Shown: positions 36,477-44,889 of the stretch, piece by piece
Numbering within the stretch: position 1 is the stretch's first letter
Layout: every line of letters begins with the position of its first letter
From: Caenispirillum bisanense
GTDB taxonomy: Bacteria > Pseudomonadota > Alphaproteobacteria > Rhodospirillales > Rhodospirillaceae
Assembly: GCF_039523075.1 (NCBI RefSeq)
Contig: NZ_BAAAEP010000001.1
Span: 1-64,000, forward strand
Length of the DNA: 64,000 bases
Reading direction: 5' to 3'
Made by a program: the position numbers and the translations under genes
The notes under the pieces: model-generated
The model's database searches: none
Told to the model about the DNA's origin: nothing
Seen by the model: the letters and a program-made list of their open reading frames with translations, nothing else

Positions 36477-37412
36477 ATGGACTTCCTTTCCTCCATCTTC
36501 ATCGACCCCTTCGTGCAGATCGGCAGCTATCCGCTGTTCTTCGTCGAAGTGGTCATCGGCGGCCTGCTGTCGGGCGTCATGTACTCTCTGGTGGCGCTCG
36601 GCTTCGTGCTGATCTTCAAGGCCTCCGGCGTGTTCAACTTCGCCCAGGGCGCCATGGTGCTGTTCGCCGCCCTGTCCTTCGCCGGGTTGATGGAACACGG
36701 CCTGCACTGGACCATCGCGCTGGCGCTGACCATGGGCATCATGGCCCTGGTGGCCATCGCGGTCGAACGGCTGGTGCTGGGCAAGCTGGTCAACCAGCCG
36801 CACATCATCCTGTTCATGGCCACCATCGGCATCACCTACTTCCTTGACGGCTTCGGCCAGACCATCTGGGGCTCCGACGTCAAGGTGCTGGACATCGGCA
36901 TCCCGCAGACCCCGATCGAGATCGGCGGCGTGCTGATCAACCAGTTCGACATCTTCGCCGCCGTCGTCGCCGGCCTGCTGGTGTTCGTGCTGGCGGTGTT
37001 CTTCCAGAAGACCCGCGTCGGCCGCGCCCTGCGCGCCGTTGCCGACGATCACCAGGCCGCCCTGTCGGTCGGCATTCCGCTGAAGACCATCTGGGCCATC
37101 GTGTGGACCGTCGCCGGCCTGGTCGGCCTGGTCGCCGGCATCATGTGGGGCTCCAAGCTCGGCGTGCAGTTCAGCCTTGCCCTGGTGGCGCTGAAGGCCC
37201 TGCCGGTGCTCATCCTCGGCGGCTTCACCTCCATCCCCGGCGCCATCGTCGGCGGCCTCATCGTCGGCGTCGGCGAGAAGGTGGCGGAAGTGTTCTGGGG
37301 CTCCGCCTTCGGCGGCGCCATCGAGGACTGGTTTGCCTACATGCTGGCTCTTGTCTTCCTGCTGTTCCGGCCCCAGGGCCTGTTCGGCGAGAAGATCATC
37401 GAGCGCGTCTGA
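36477..37412 (+). CDS. livH: branched-chain-type ABC transporter permease (LivH-like)
   Basis: A 311-residue inner-membrane permease with about eight helices. Characteristic segments are GGLLSGVMYSLVALGFVLIF, KASGVFNFAQGAMVLFAALS, GRALRAVADDHQAALSVGIP (the ATPase-contact EAA-like loop) and ILGGFTSIPGAIVGGLIVGV. ATG 36477 is chosen; a GTG one codon earlier is possible, with GAGGAG upstream of both. Confidence 0.92.
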   Translation: MDFLSSIFIDPFVQIGSYPLFFVEVVIGGLLSGVMYSLVALGFVLIFKASGVFNFAQGAMVLFAALSFAGLMEHGLHWTIALALTMGIMALVAIAVERLVLGKLVNQPHIILFMATIGITYFLDGFGQTIWGSDVKVLDIGIPQTPIEIGGVLINQFDIFAAVVAGLLVFVLAVFFQKTRVGRALRAVADDHQAALSVGIPLKTIWAIVWTVAGLVGLVAGIMWGSKLGVQFSLALVALKALPVLILGGFTSIPGAIVGGLIVGVGEKVAEVFWGSAFGGAIEDWFAYMLALVFLLFRPQGLFGEKIIERV

Positions 37413-37430
37413 GCCGGGAGATCGTGACAC

Positions 37431-38513
37431 ATGCTTTACCGTGAAGCAGGCCAGTTCAAGACCAGCTACGCCAGGGACTGGTCCATCTTCCCGATCGCGC
37501 AGGACCGCATCGTGGTCTTCGGGATGCTGGCGATCGCCTTCATCGCCGTGCCGGCGCTGTCGAACCAGTACTGGCTGATGACCATCTTCATGCCCTTCCT
37601 GGTCATGAGCATGGCGGCCCTTGGCCTCAACATCCTCACCGGCTATGCCGGCCAGCTGTCGCTGGGCACCGGCGGGTTCATGGCGACGGGCGCCTTCGCC
37701 GCCTACAAGCTGTCGACCGCCTTCCCCGGCATGCCGATCGAGGCGGTGTTCCTCGCCTCCGGCCTGATCACCGCCGGCGTCGGCGTGCTGTTCGGCATCC
37801 CGTCCCTGCGCATCAAGGGCTTCTACCTTGCCGTGGCGACGCTGGCGGCGCAGTTCTTCCTGCTGTGGCTGTACAACAAGGTGCCGTGGTTCACCAACTA
37901 CTCCACCTCGGGCGTCATTTCCGCCCCGCCGCGCACCATCCTGTTCACCGACATCTACGTCACCGGCCCGCAGGCCACCGCCGAAGCGAAGTACCTGTTC
38001 GCCCTGACCATGGTGGTGATCCTGGCGCTGGCCGCCAAGAACCTGGTGCGGTCGTCCATCGGCCGCCGCTGGATGGCGGTGCGCGACATGGACATCGCGG
38101 CGGAAATCATCGGCATCAAGCCGCTGCAGACCAAGCTGTCGGCCTTCGCCATCAGCTCCTTCTACTGCGGTGTGGCGGGCGCCATGTGGGCCTTCCTGTA
38201 CACCGGTTCGGTGGAGCCGCTGGCGTTCGACATCAACCGGTCGTTCCAGGTGCTGTTCATGATCATCATCGGCGGCCTGGGCTCCATCCTGGGGTCGTTC
38301 CTGGGCGCCGGCTTCATCATCGCGCTGCCGATCCTGCTGACCAACGCGCCGTCGCTGCTCGGCCTGAACATCGCGGTCGACGTGGTGTCGCACCTTGAGT
38401 TCATGATCTTCGGCGCGCTCATCATCTTCTTCCTGATCGTCGAGCCGCACGGCCTGGCCCGTCTGTGGCAGATCCTGAAGGAAAAGCTTCGCCTGTGGCC
38501 GTTCCCGTACTGA
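37431..38513 (+). CDS. livM: branched-chain-type ABC transporter permease (LivM-like)
   Basis: A 360-residue second permease subunit with about nine to ten membrane helices. LivM hallmarks are LGLNILTGYAGQLSLGTGGF, PSLRIKGFYLAVATLAAQFF, GRRWMAVRDMDIAAEIIGIK and MIIIGGLGSILGSFLGAGF. It begins 18 nt after livH and pairs with it to form the channel. Confidence 0.92.
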   Translation: MLYREAGQFKTSYARDWSIFPIAQDRIVVFGMLAIAFIAVPALSNQYWLMTIFMPFLVMSMAALGLNILTGYAGQLSLGTGGFMATGAFAAYKLSTAFPGMPIEAVFLASGLITAGVGVLFGIPSLRIKGFYLAVATLAAQFFLLWLYNKVPWFTNYSTSGVISAPPRTILFTDIYVTGPQATAEAKYLFALTMVVILALAAKNLVRSSIGRRWMAVRDMDIAAEIIGIKPLQTKLSAFAISSFYCGVAGAMWAFLYTGSVEPLAFDINRSFQVLFMIIIGGLGSILGSFLGAGFIIALPILLTNAPSLLGLNIAVDVVSHLEFMIFGALIIFFLIVEPHGLARLWQILKEKLRLWPFPY

Positions 38514-38665
38514 CGCGAAGGGACTGATCCGGCCACTGTCGATTTGCGGCGCGAAGACCCTCGAAGAAGGTGCGGCGCCGCACCCGCCCCGGTCACGGCC
38601 GGCGCGGGCACCGCAACGACCACAACAAAAGACCCGACCTAAGGTCCATGGGAGGACTTTCAGAC

Positions 38666-39985
38666 ATGATGTTCAAGACGCTTTCCTCCGCCGCCATTGC
38701 GCTGGCGATCGGCTTCGGCGCCACCCTGGCCGTCGACACCGCCGCCATGGCCAACGAGCAGTACGTTCCGGGCACCGTCTACCGCTCCGGCCCCTATGCC
38801 CCCGGCGGCATTCCCTGGGCCAACGGCTATGCCGACTACTTCGCGCTGCTGAACGAGCGCGACGGCGGCATCGGCGGCGTGAAGATCGCCTATGAAGAGT
38901 GCGATACCGCCTACAACAACGACAAGGGCGTCGAGTGCTACGAGAAGATGAAGGGAAAGAGCCCGTCCGTCTTCCAGCCGCTGTCGACCGGCATCACCTA
39001 CGCGCTGCTTGACCGCGTGAAGGCCGACAAGATCCCGATGATCACCTCCGGCCTCGGCCGCGCCGACGCCTCCGACGGTTCGGTGTTCCCGTGGGTCTTC
39101 ACCCTGCCGGTCACCTACTGGGCCGGTGCCGACGCCATCGTGCAGTACATCGCCGGCAAGGAAGGCGACCTGAAGGGCAAGACCATCGCGCTGGTCTACC
39201 ACGACAGCGCCTACGGCAAGGAGCCCATCAAGACCCTGGAATACCTGGCCGAGAAGCACGGCTTCAAGCTGGAGCTGTTCCCGGTCGCCCACCCGGGTCT
39301 GGAGCAGAAGGCCACCTGGCTGAAGATCGGCCGTCAGGTCCGTCCTGACTGGACCATCATGTGGGGCTGGGGCGTCATGAACTCCACCGCCATCAAGGAA
39401 GCGGCGGCCGTCGGCTACCCGATGGACAAGTTCATCGGCACCTGGTGGTCGGGTTCGGAAGTGGACACCAACGCCGCCGGTCCGGTCTCCAAGGGCTACC
39501 TGTCGGCGCAGTTCCACGGCGCCGGTGCGGACTTCCCGGTCCTGCAGGACGTGCTCACCCACGTTCACGGCAAGAACAAGGGCGCCGGTCCGAAGGAGGA
39601 AGTGGGCAACATCCTCTACAACCGCGGCCTGATCTCCGCCGTGTTCACCGCCGAGGGCATCTCCACCGCCCAGAAGCGGTTCGGCGCCCGTCCGCTGACC
39701 CCGGAAGAAGTGCGCTGGGGCATCGAGAACATCGACCTGAGCGAAGCCCGCCTGGCTGAACTGGGCCTGACCGGCCTGCTCAACCCGGTGAAGCTGTCGT
39801 GCAACGACCACGAAGGCGGCGGCGCCGTCATCATCCAGCAGTGGGACGGCAAGACCTGGTCGCCGGTGTCCGACTGGATCATGCCGAACCGCGACGAGTA
39901 CCTGCGCAAGATGTACGAAGACTCCGCGGCCGCCTACGCCAAGGAGAAGGGCATCGAGCCGCGCGACTGCTCGAAGGAAAGCTGA
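38666..39985 (+). CDS. branched-chain-type ABC transporter substrate-binding protein
   Basis: A 439-residue periplasmic protein of the LivJ/type I fold with a signal peptide cleaved near AAMANEQ. It has PYAPGGIPWANGYADYFALL, VKIAYEECDTAYNNDKGVEC, MITSGLGRADASDGSVFPWV and ALVYHDSAYGKEPIKTLEYL. The binding segment differs from leucine-binding proteins and matches the acid/aromatic-linked subgroup found with CoA ligases. Start ATG 38666 (a second ATG follows directly) has GGGAGG upstream. Codon choice is more uniform than in neighbours, consistent with high expression. Confidence 0.9.
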   Translation: MMFKTLSSAAIALAIGFGATLAVDTAAMANEQYVPGTVYRSGPYAPGGIPWANGYADYFALLNERDGGIGGVKIAYEECDTAYNNDKGVECYEKMKGKSPSVFQPLSTGITYALLDRVKADKIPMITSGLGRADASDGSVFPWVFTLPVTYWAGADAIVQYIAGKEGDLKGKTIALVYHDSAYGKEPIKTLEYLAEKHGFKLELFPVAHPGLEQKATWLKIGRQVRPDWTIMWGWGVMNSTAIKEAAAVGYPMDKFIGTWWSGSEVDTNAAGPVSKGYLSAQFHGAGADFPVLQDVLTHVHGKNKGAGPKEEVGNILYNRGLISAVFTAEGISTAQKRFGARPLTPEEVRWGIENIDLSEARLAELGLTGLLNPVKLSCNDHEGGGAVIIQQWDGKTWSPVSDWIMPNRDEYLRKMYEDSAAAYAKEKGIEPRDCSKES

Positions 39986-40003
39986 GTAGTCTTGTCCTGT
40001 TCT

Positions 40004-40030
40004 GCCGGGGATCGCGGTGCGATCCCCGGC
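40004..40030 (+). other. strong intercistronic hairpin after the substrate-binding protein gene
   Basis: Perfect 12-bp stem (GCCGGGGATCGC, 40004-40015, and GCGATCCCCGGC, 40019-40030) with loop GGT, 19 nt downstream of the stop. No T-run follows. Such structures protect the 3' end of abundant binding-protein mRNA and reduce downstream expression. Confidence 0.6.
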
Positions 40031-40077
40031 GCCCTCAGGCGCCGGGCGGGCGCCTCCGCGCCCTTGGCTCCCGCCGC
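40029..40077 (+). repeat. intergenic repeat, copy 2
   Basis: A 49-bp GC-rich element between the binding protein and livF genes. It aligns without gaps to 42395-42443 with about 8 mismatches, and to 12610-12654 (inverted) with two long identical blocks. It has an internal GGCGCC palindrome pair and a conserved end, CGCGCCCTTGGCTCCCGC. Confidence 0.7.
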
Positions 40078-40180
40078 TCTCGCGGCGCCGGGCCACTTGG
40101 CCCGGCCGGGCGACGACGCAGCCGCGCCGCCGCCCGGACCGCCCGCCGCGACAGAGAACCGTTTTGCATGAGGTAAAGCC

Positions 40181-41032
40181 GTGAGCGAAGCCGCCGTGAA
40201 GGTTGTCGGGGACTCGCCGGCCGCGCAGACTGCGCAGCCCATCCTCTCCGTCAACAACATCGAAGTCATCTACGACCACGTCATCCTGGTCCTGAAGGGC
40301 GTGTCGCTCCAGCTTCACGAGGGCGGCATCACGGCCCTGCTGGGCGCCAACGGCGCCGGCAAGACCACCACCCTGAAGTCCATCTCCAACCTGCTGCGCG
40401 CCGAGCGCGGCGAGGTGACCAAGGGCACCATCGAATACCGCGGGGAACGCATCGACGCGCTCACCCCCTCCGATCTGGTCAAGCGCGGCGTCGTCCAGGT
40501 GATGGAAGGCCGCCACTGCTTCGAGCACCTGACCGTCGAGGAAAACCTGCTCACCGGCGCCTACACCCGCCGCGACGGGGCCGGGGCGGTGAAGGAAGAC
40601 CTGGAGCGCGTCTACCACTACTTCCCGCGCCTGAAGGAACGCCGCACCAGCCAGGCCGGCTATACCTCCGGCGGCGAGCAGCAGATGGTGGCCATCGGTC
40701 GCGCCATGATGGCCCGGCCCAAGGTCATCCTGCTGGACGAGCCCTCCATGGGTCTGGCGCCGCAGCTGGTCGAGGAAATCTTCGAGATCGTCAAGCAGCT
40801 GAACGAACAGGAAAACGTGTCGTTCATCCTGGCCGAGCAGAACACCATGGTGGCGCTGCGCTACGCCAAGTTCGGCTACATCCTGGAAAACGGCCGCGTG
40901 GTGATGGAAGGCGATGCCGCCCGCCTGCGCGAGAACGACGACGTGAAGGAATTCTACCTCGGCCTCTCCGGCGGCGACCGCAAGAGCTTCCGCGACGTCA
41001 AGCACTACCGCCGCCGCAAGCGCTGGCTGTAA
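40181..41032 (+). CDS. livF: branched-chain-type ABC transporter ATPase (LivF-like)
   Basis: A 283-residue ATPase: NIEVIYDHVILVLKGVSLQL, Walker A LLGANGAGKTTTLKSISNLL, signature TSGGEQQMVAIGRAMMARP, Walker B VILLDEPSMGLAPQLVEE, switch AEQNTMVAL. GTG start at 40181 has GAGGT upstream. It is somewhat longer at both ends than E. coli LivF (C-terminal FRDVKHYRRRKRWL), as in other CoA-ligase-linked clusters. Confidence 0.92.
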   Translation: MSEAAVKVVGDSPAAQTAQPILSVNNIEVIYDHVILVLKGVSLQLHEGGITALLGANGAGKTTTLKSISNLLRAERGEVTKGTIEYRGERIDALTPSDLVKRGVVQVMEGRHCFEHLTVEENLLTGAYTRRDGAGAVKEDLERVYHYFPRLKERRTSQAGYTSGGEQQMVAIGRAMMARPKVILLDEPSMGLAPQLVEEIFEIVKQLNEQENVSFILAEQNTMVALRYAKFGYILENGRVVMEGDAARLRENDDVKEFYLGLSGGDRKSFRDVKHYRRRKRWL

Positions 41033-41054
41033 CCCGCCTCGGGCAGCGGAAACG

Positions 41055-41087
41055 GGGGCCGTGCGCGCAGGCTTGCACGGCCCCTTT
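41055..41087 (+). terminator. intrinsic terminator-like hairpin after livF
   Basis: Stem GGGGCCGTGC (41055-41064) / GCACGGCCCC (41075-41084), 10-nt loop, followed by TTT. It may end or attenuate transcription before the PaaK-like gene. Confidence 0.55.
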
Positions 41088-41156
41088 CCCTGCCTATCAT
41101 CCTATCCGCACCTGACCGACCGACCGACCACGCCACGCCACCGGGAGCCCCGCGCC

Positions 41157-42389
41157 ATGACCCAGCATTTCGACGCCCTGGAAACCCGCGACGCCGAGAC
41201 GCGCGAGGCCGCGCTGATGGTGTCGCTGCGCGAGACCGTGGCCCACGCCAAGGCCGCCACCCCCTACTTCGCCGAGCTGCTGGCCGGGGTCGACCCGCAG
41301 GAGATCCGCAGCCGCGCCGACCTCGCCCGGCTGCCGGTCACCCGCAAGCACGACCTGATCGCCCTGCAGCAGAAGGCGCCGCCCTTCGGCGGGCTGGTGG
41401 CGACCGGCCTGCCGCTCGGCCACGTGTTCCAGAGCCCCGGCCCCATCCACGAGCCGGAAGGCATTGGCGCCGACTACTGGCGCGCCGCCCGCGCCCTCTA
41501 TGCCGCCGGCTTCCGCCCCGGTGATCTGGTCCACAACACCTTCAGCTATCACTTCACCCCCGGCGGCTGGATTCTCGACAACGGCGCCCGCGCGCTCGGC
41601 TGCACCGTGTTCCCCGCCGGCGTCGGCCAGACCGAACTGCAGGCCCAGGCGGTGGCGGCCATGAAGCCGGCCGGCTACACCGGCACCCCCAGCTTCCTGC
41701 GCATCATCCTGGAAAAGGCGGCGGAGCTTGGGCTCGACTGTTCGTCGCTGAAGAAGGCGCTGGTGTCGGGCGAGGCGTTGCCGCCGTCGCTGCGGGCGCA
41801 GATCAAGGATCTCGGCGTGCTGGCCTACCAGTGCTATGCCACCGCCGACCTGGGCGTCATCGCCTACGAGTCGGAGGCCATGGAGGGCATGATCTGCTCC
41901 GAAGGCGCGCTGGTGGAGATCGTCCGCCCCGGCACCGGCGACCCGGTGCCCGAGGGGGAGGTCGGCGAGGTGGTGGTGACCGTGTTCACCCGCGAATACC
42001 CGCTCATCCGCTTCGGCACCGGCGACATGAGCGCCGTGCTGCCCGGCATCAGCCCCTGCGGGCGCACCAACATGCGCATCAAGGGGTGGATGGGCCGCGC
42101 CGACCAGACCACCAAGGTGAAGGGCATGTTCGTCCACCCCGAACAGGTGGCCGCCGTGGTCAAGCGTCACCCGGAGCTGCTGAAGGCCCGCCTGGTGGTC
42201 ACCAGCCTCGACAACGTCGACCAGATGACCCTGAAGGCCGAAAGCACCTCCACCGAGCCGGCCCTGGCGGCGGCGGTGGCCGAAACCCTGCGCGAGGTGG
42301 TCAAGCTGAAGGGCGCGGTCGAACTGGTGAACCCGGCCAGCCTGCCCAACGACGGCAAGGTCATCAGCGATGAACGGAGTTATGAGTGA
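41157..42389 (+). CDS. PaaK-like phenylacetate-CoA ligase family protein
   Basis: A 410-residue ANL-family ligase of the PaaK type: HVFQSPGPIHEPEGIGADYW, FHYTPGG-like YHFTPGGWILDNGARALGCT, YTGTPSFLRIILEKAAELGL, LVSGEALPPSLRAQIKDLGV and MRIKGWMGRADQTTKVKGMF. In PaaK the phosphate loop reads SSGTTG; here the corresponding site is FQSPGPIHEP, so activity on phenylacetate should not be assumed. It is the last gene of the transporter/ligase cluster and probably activates an imported aryl or alkyl acid. Confidence 0.87.
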   Translation: MTQHFDALETRDAETREAALMVSLRETVAHAKAATPYFAELLAGVDPQEIRSRADLARLPVTRKHDLIALQQKAPPFGGLVATGLPLGHVFQSPGPIHEPEGIGADYWRAARALYAAGFRPGDLVHNTFSYHFTPGGWILDNGARALGCTVFPAGVGQTELQAQAVAAMKPAGYTGTPSFLRIILEKAAELGLDCSSLKKALVSGEALPPSLRAQIKDLGVLAYQCYATADLGVIAYESEAMEGMICSEGALVEIVRPGTGDPVPEGEVGEVVVTVFTREYPLIRFGTGDMSAVLPGISPCGRTNMRIKGWMGRADQTTKVKGMFVHPEQVAAVVKRHPELLKARLVVTSLDNVDQMTLKAESTSTEPALAAAVAETLREVVKLKGAVELVNPASLPNDGKVISDERSYE

Positions 42390-42394
42390 GAGTA

Positions 42395-42443
42395 GCGCCC
42401 CCGGGCGCCGGGCGGCCGCTGGCGCGGCCTTGGCTCACGCCGC
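42395..42443 (+). repeat. intergenic repeat, copy 3
   Basis: A 49-bp element starting 5 nt after the PaaK-like stop; same length as copy 2 and about 84% identical by my alignment (GCGCC start, GGCGCCGGGCGG core, CCTTGGCTC-CGCCGC end). Confidence 0.65.
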
Positions 42444-42473
42444 ATTGGCGGCGGCGCGCGGTCGCGCCTGCCC

Positions 42474-42502
42474 GGCTGCCCTGAGGTGCCCTCAGGGCAG
42501 CC
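42474..42502 (+). terminator. strong hairpin downstream of the PaaK-like gene
   Basis: A perfect 13-bp stem, GGCTGCCCTGAGG (42474-42486) / CCTCAGGGCAGCC (42490-42502), with a 3-nt loop. No T-run follows, so it may act as a processing or stability element. Confidence 0.5.
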
Positions 42503-42593
42503 TGGGACGAGCCTGAGCCTGAGCCGGGGGAGGGGCGGGCCGCCTTCCGCGCCCCCTTCACAGCGCCGCCGAAGCCGCTATGGTGCAGCCATC

Positions 42594-43448
42594 ATGCCCG
42601 AGCTGCCTGAAGTCGAAACCGTCTGCCGCGGCCTCTCCCTGGTGCTGGAGGGGCGGCGGCTCGTGCAGGTGGAGGTGCGTCGCCCCGACCTGCGCCTGCC
42701 CTTCCCGCCCAACTTCGCCCTGGCCCTGACCAGCCGCCGGGTGGAGCGCATCCGCCGGCGCGGCAAGTACTACATCTGGGAGCTGGATTCCGGCACCGTG
42801 CTGCTGGGCCACCTCGGCATGTCCGGCTCCATGGTGGTCAGCCCGCCGGGCAGCAACTTCGCGCCGGCCGGGCCGCACGACCATGTGCTGTTCACCACCG
42901 ACGAGGGGGCGGTGGTCACCTACGCCGACCCGCGCCGCTTCGGCCTGATGACCCTGTCGACGGTGGATCAGGTGGAGCAGCACCCGCTGCTGGCCGCCAT
43001 GGGGCCGGAGCCGCTGTCCGACGCTTTCACCCCGGCGGTGCTGGGCGCCGCCTTCGCCGGCAAGCGCACGCCGGTGAAAAGCGCGCTGCTGGACCAGGGC
43101 GTGGTGGCGGGGCTTGGCAACATCTATGTGTGCGAGGCGTTGTTCCGCGCCGGCATCGCCCCCACCCGGCTGGCCGGCAGCGTCTCGCGGCCGCAGCTGG
43201 CGCGGCTGGTGGAGGCCATCAAGGCGGTGCTGGCGGAGGCCATCGCGGCCGGCGGCTCGTCCTTGCGCGATCACCGCCAGGCGTCGGGGGAACTGGGCTA
43301 CTTCCAGCACAGCTTCGCCGTCTACGACCGCGCCGGCCACCCCTGCCCCGGCTGCGACTGCGGTGCCGCCGACGGCGCGGCGCCCGGCATCCGGCGCATC
43401 GTGCAGGCCGGCCGTTCGACTTTTTTCTGTGCCAAACGACAGCGGTGA
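42594..43448 (+). CDS. mutM: formamidopyrimidine-DNA glycosylase
   Basis: A 284-residue base-excision repair enzyme that removes 8-oxoguanine. The N-terminal PELPEVETV (catalytic Pro-1 and Glu-2 after Met removal), the GKY lysine loop (RRRGKYYIWELDSG) and HVLFTTDEGAVVTYADPRRF are intact. The C-terminal zinc finger has CPGC and the DNA-contact Arg in QAGRSTFFC, but the final ligand position reads CAKRQR instead of C-x2-C-Q-R, so the fourth cysteine is Arg. An extra Cys two residues after CPGC might substitute. First of the mutM-ech-rpsT-dnaA group. Confidence 0.95.
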   Translation: MPELPEVETVCRGLSLVLEGRRLVQVEVRRPDLRLPFPPNFALALTSRRVERIRRRGKYYIWELDSGTVLLGHLGMSGSMVVSPPGSNFAPAGPHDHVLFTTDEGAVVTYADPRRFGLMTLSTVDQVEQHPLLAAMGPEPLSDAFTPAVLGAAFAGKRTPVKSALLDQGVVAGLGNIYVCEALFRAGIAPTRLAGSVSRPQLARLVEAIKAVLAEAIAAGGSSLRDHRQASGELGYFQHSFAVYDRAGHPCPGCDCGAADGAAPGIRRIVQAGRSTFFCAKRQR

Positions 43449-43463
43449 GATAGCGTGAGCGCC

Positions 43464-43847
43464 ATGCGCATTCCGGCGTTCATACGGGCATCCGGTGCGG
43501 TGCTCGCGGTCCTGGCGGTGCTGGCGGCGGCCGGCAGCGGGCGGGCGGAGTCGTTCCTCGACGGCTTCGAAGACCTGCCGCTGATGCCCGCCCTGCGCCA
43601 GAGCGACGACGCCACCACCCTGTTCGACACGCCCTACGGCCGCATCGTCGAGGCCTATGCCACCGGCAGCACGACGCCGCAGCAGGTGCTCGACTTCTAC
43701 GTCGCCACCCTGCCGCAGCTGGGCTGGCAGCAGGTGGGGCAGAGCGAGTTCCGCCGCGAGGGCGAGTCCCTGCGCATCGAGTTTCCCCGCCCCCACCCGG
43801 GCGGGCCCGCCGGCCTGGTGGTGCGGTTCGAGGTATCGCCCGACTGA
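43464..43847 (+). CDS. small exported protein of unknown function
   Basis: A 127-residue protein with a signal peptide (residues about 1-28, ending GSGRAES). The mature part has the pattern FEDLPLMPALRQSDDATTLF, YGRIVEAYATGSTTPQQVLD and FYVATLPQLGWQQVGQSEFR. Proteins of this type recur between mutM and the enoyl-CoA hydratase gene in Rhodospirillales; no function is established. An in-frame GTG at 43455 is an alternative start. Confidence 0.78.
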   Translation: MRIPAFIRASGAVLAVLAVLAAAGSGRAESFLDGFEDLPLMPALRQSDDATTLFDTPYGRIVEAYATGSTTPQQVLDFYVATLPQLGWQQVGQSEFRREGESLRIEFPRPHPGGPAGLVVRFEVSPD

Positions 43848-43917
43848 CCGCCCCGCCCGCCCCGGCCCCATTCGTCCAAGACCATTAACCAAGCCATCGA
43901 CCACGGAGCATTTTCCG

Positions 43918-44694
43918 ATGCCCTACGAGAACATCCTGGTGGAAACGCGGGGTCGCGTCGGCCTCATCACCCTCAACCGGCCGAAGGCCCTCAACGCCCT
44001 GTGCGTCGGGCTGATCAAGGACCTGGGCGCCGCGCTTGATGCCTTCGAGGCCGACGACGAGGTGGGCTGCATCGTCCTGACCGGGTCGGAAAAGGCCTTC
44101 GCCGCCGGCGCCGACATCAAGGAAATGGCCGACAAGTCCTACATGGACGCCTACCTCCAGGATTTCATCACCGTCGGCTGGCAGCGCATCACCACCTGCC
44201 GCAAGCCCATCATCGCCGCGGTCGCCGGCTACGCCCTCGGCGGCGGCTGCGAGATCGCCATGATGTGCGACTTCATCCTGGCCGCCGAGAACGCCAAGTT
44301 CGGCCAGCCGGAAATCACCATCGGCACCATCCCCGGCTCCGGCGGCACCCAGCGCCTGACCCGATTCGTCGGCAAGTCCAAGGCCATGGAAATGTGCCTG
44401 ACCGGCCGCCAGATGGACGCCGCCGAAGCCGAGCGCGCCGGCCTGGTGTCGCGAATCGTGCCGGTGGCCGACCTGGTGGACGAAGCGGTGAAGACCGCCG
44501 AGCGCATCGCCGGCATGTCGCGCCCGGCCGTGCTCATGACCAAGGAAGCGGTCAACGCCGCCTATGAAACCACCCTCCAGCAGGGCGTGATGTTCGAGCG
44601 GCGGCTGTTCCACTCCACCTTCGCCACCGAGGACCAGAAGGAAGGCATGGCGGCCTTCGTGGAGAAGCGCCAGCCCAACTTCAAGAACCGCTGA
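43918..44694 (+). CDS. enoyl-CoA hydratase
   Basis: A 258-residue crotonase that hydrates 2-trans-enoyl-CoA in beta-oxidation. The oxyanion-hole and catalytic segments are ADIKEMADKSY, AVAGYALGGGCEIAMMCDFI (Glu of the first pair) and FGQPEITIGTIPGSGGTQRL (second Glu). Length and sequence match the EchA/PaaF-type short-chain hydratases common in alphaproteobacteria. Confidence 0.93.
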   Translation: MPYENILVETRGRVGLITLNRPKALNALCVGLIKDLGAALDAFEADDEVGCIVLTGSEKAFAAGADIKEMADKSYMDAYLQDFITVGWQRITTCRKPIIAAVAGYALGGGCEIAMMCDFILAAENAKFGQPEITIGTIPGSGGTQRLTRFVGKSKAMEMCLTGRQMDAAEAERAGLVSRIVPVADLVDEAVKTAERIAGMSRPAVLMTKEAVNAAYETTLQQGVMFERRLFHSTFATEDQKEGMAAFVEKRQPNFKNR

Positions 44695-44697
44695 GGG

Positions 44698-44756
44698 GCG
44701 GAGTCGCCCCCGCAGCCACCGGCCGCCGCCCCGTGCGGCGGCTGCCGCGACTCCGC
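44698..44756 (+). terminator. long inverted repeat after the enoyl-CoA hydratase gene
   Basis: Outer arms GCGGAGTCGC (44698-44707) / GCGACTCCGC (44747-44756) enclose an inner GCCGCCGC/GCGGCGGC stem. It starts 4 nt after the stop. AAAG follows, not a T-run, so rho-independent termination is uncertain. Confidence 0.45.
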
Positions 44757-44804
44757 AAAGGCACGGTTCGCCGGGCCTTTCGGAGGTTTTCCACAAGCTG
44801 CCGG

Positions 44805-44833
44805 TTGACGGCATGCCCGTGATTCCTTATAAC
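44805..44833 (+). promoter_or_regulatory. sigma70-type promoter of rpsT
   Basis: TTGACG (44805-44810), exactly 17 nt, TATAAC (44828-44833). Each hexamer matches five of six consensus bases; it lies 56 nt before the rpsT ATG. The best promoter in the window. Confidence 0.8.
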
Positions 44834-44889
44834 CCGCGCTTCACGGTACGAAGCCGGTTATAGAACGGACAGAGAGACAAGGTTAGGCA

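Noticed and set aside
36448..36477. Nine-codon ORF whose TGA overlaps the livH ATG (TGATG)
   Set aside because: It lacks a ribosome-binding site and is short enough to be chance.
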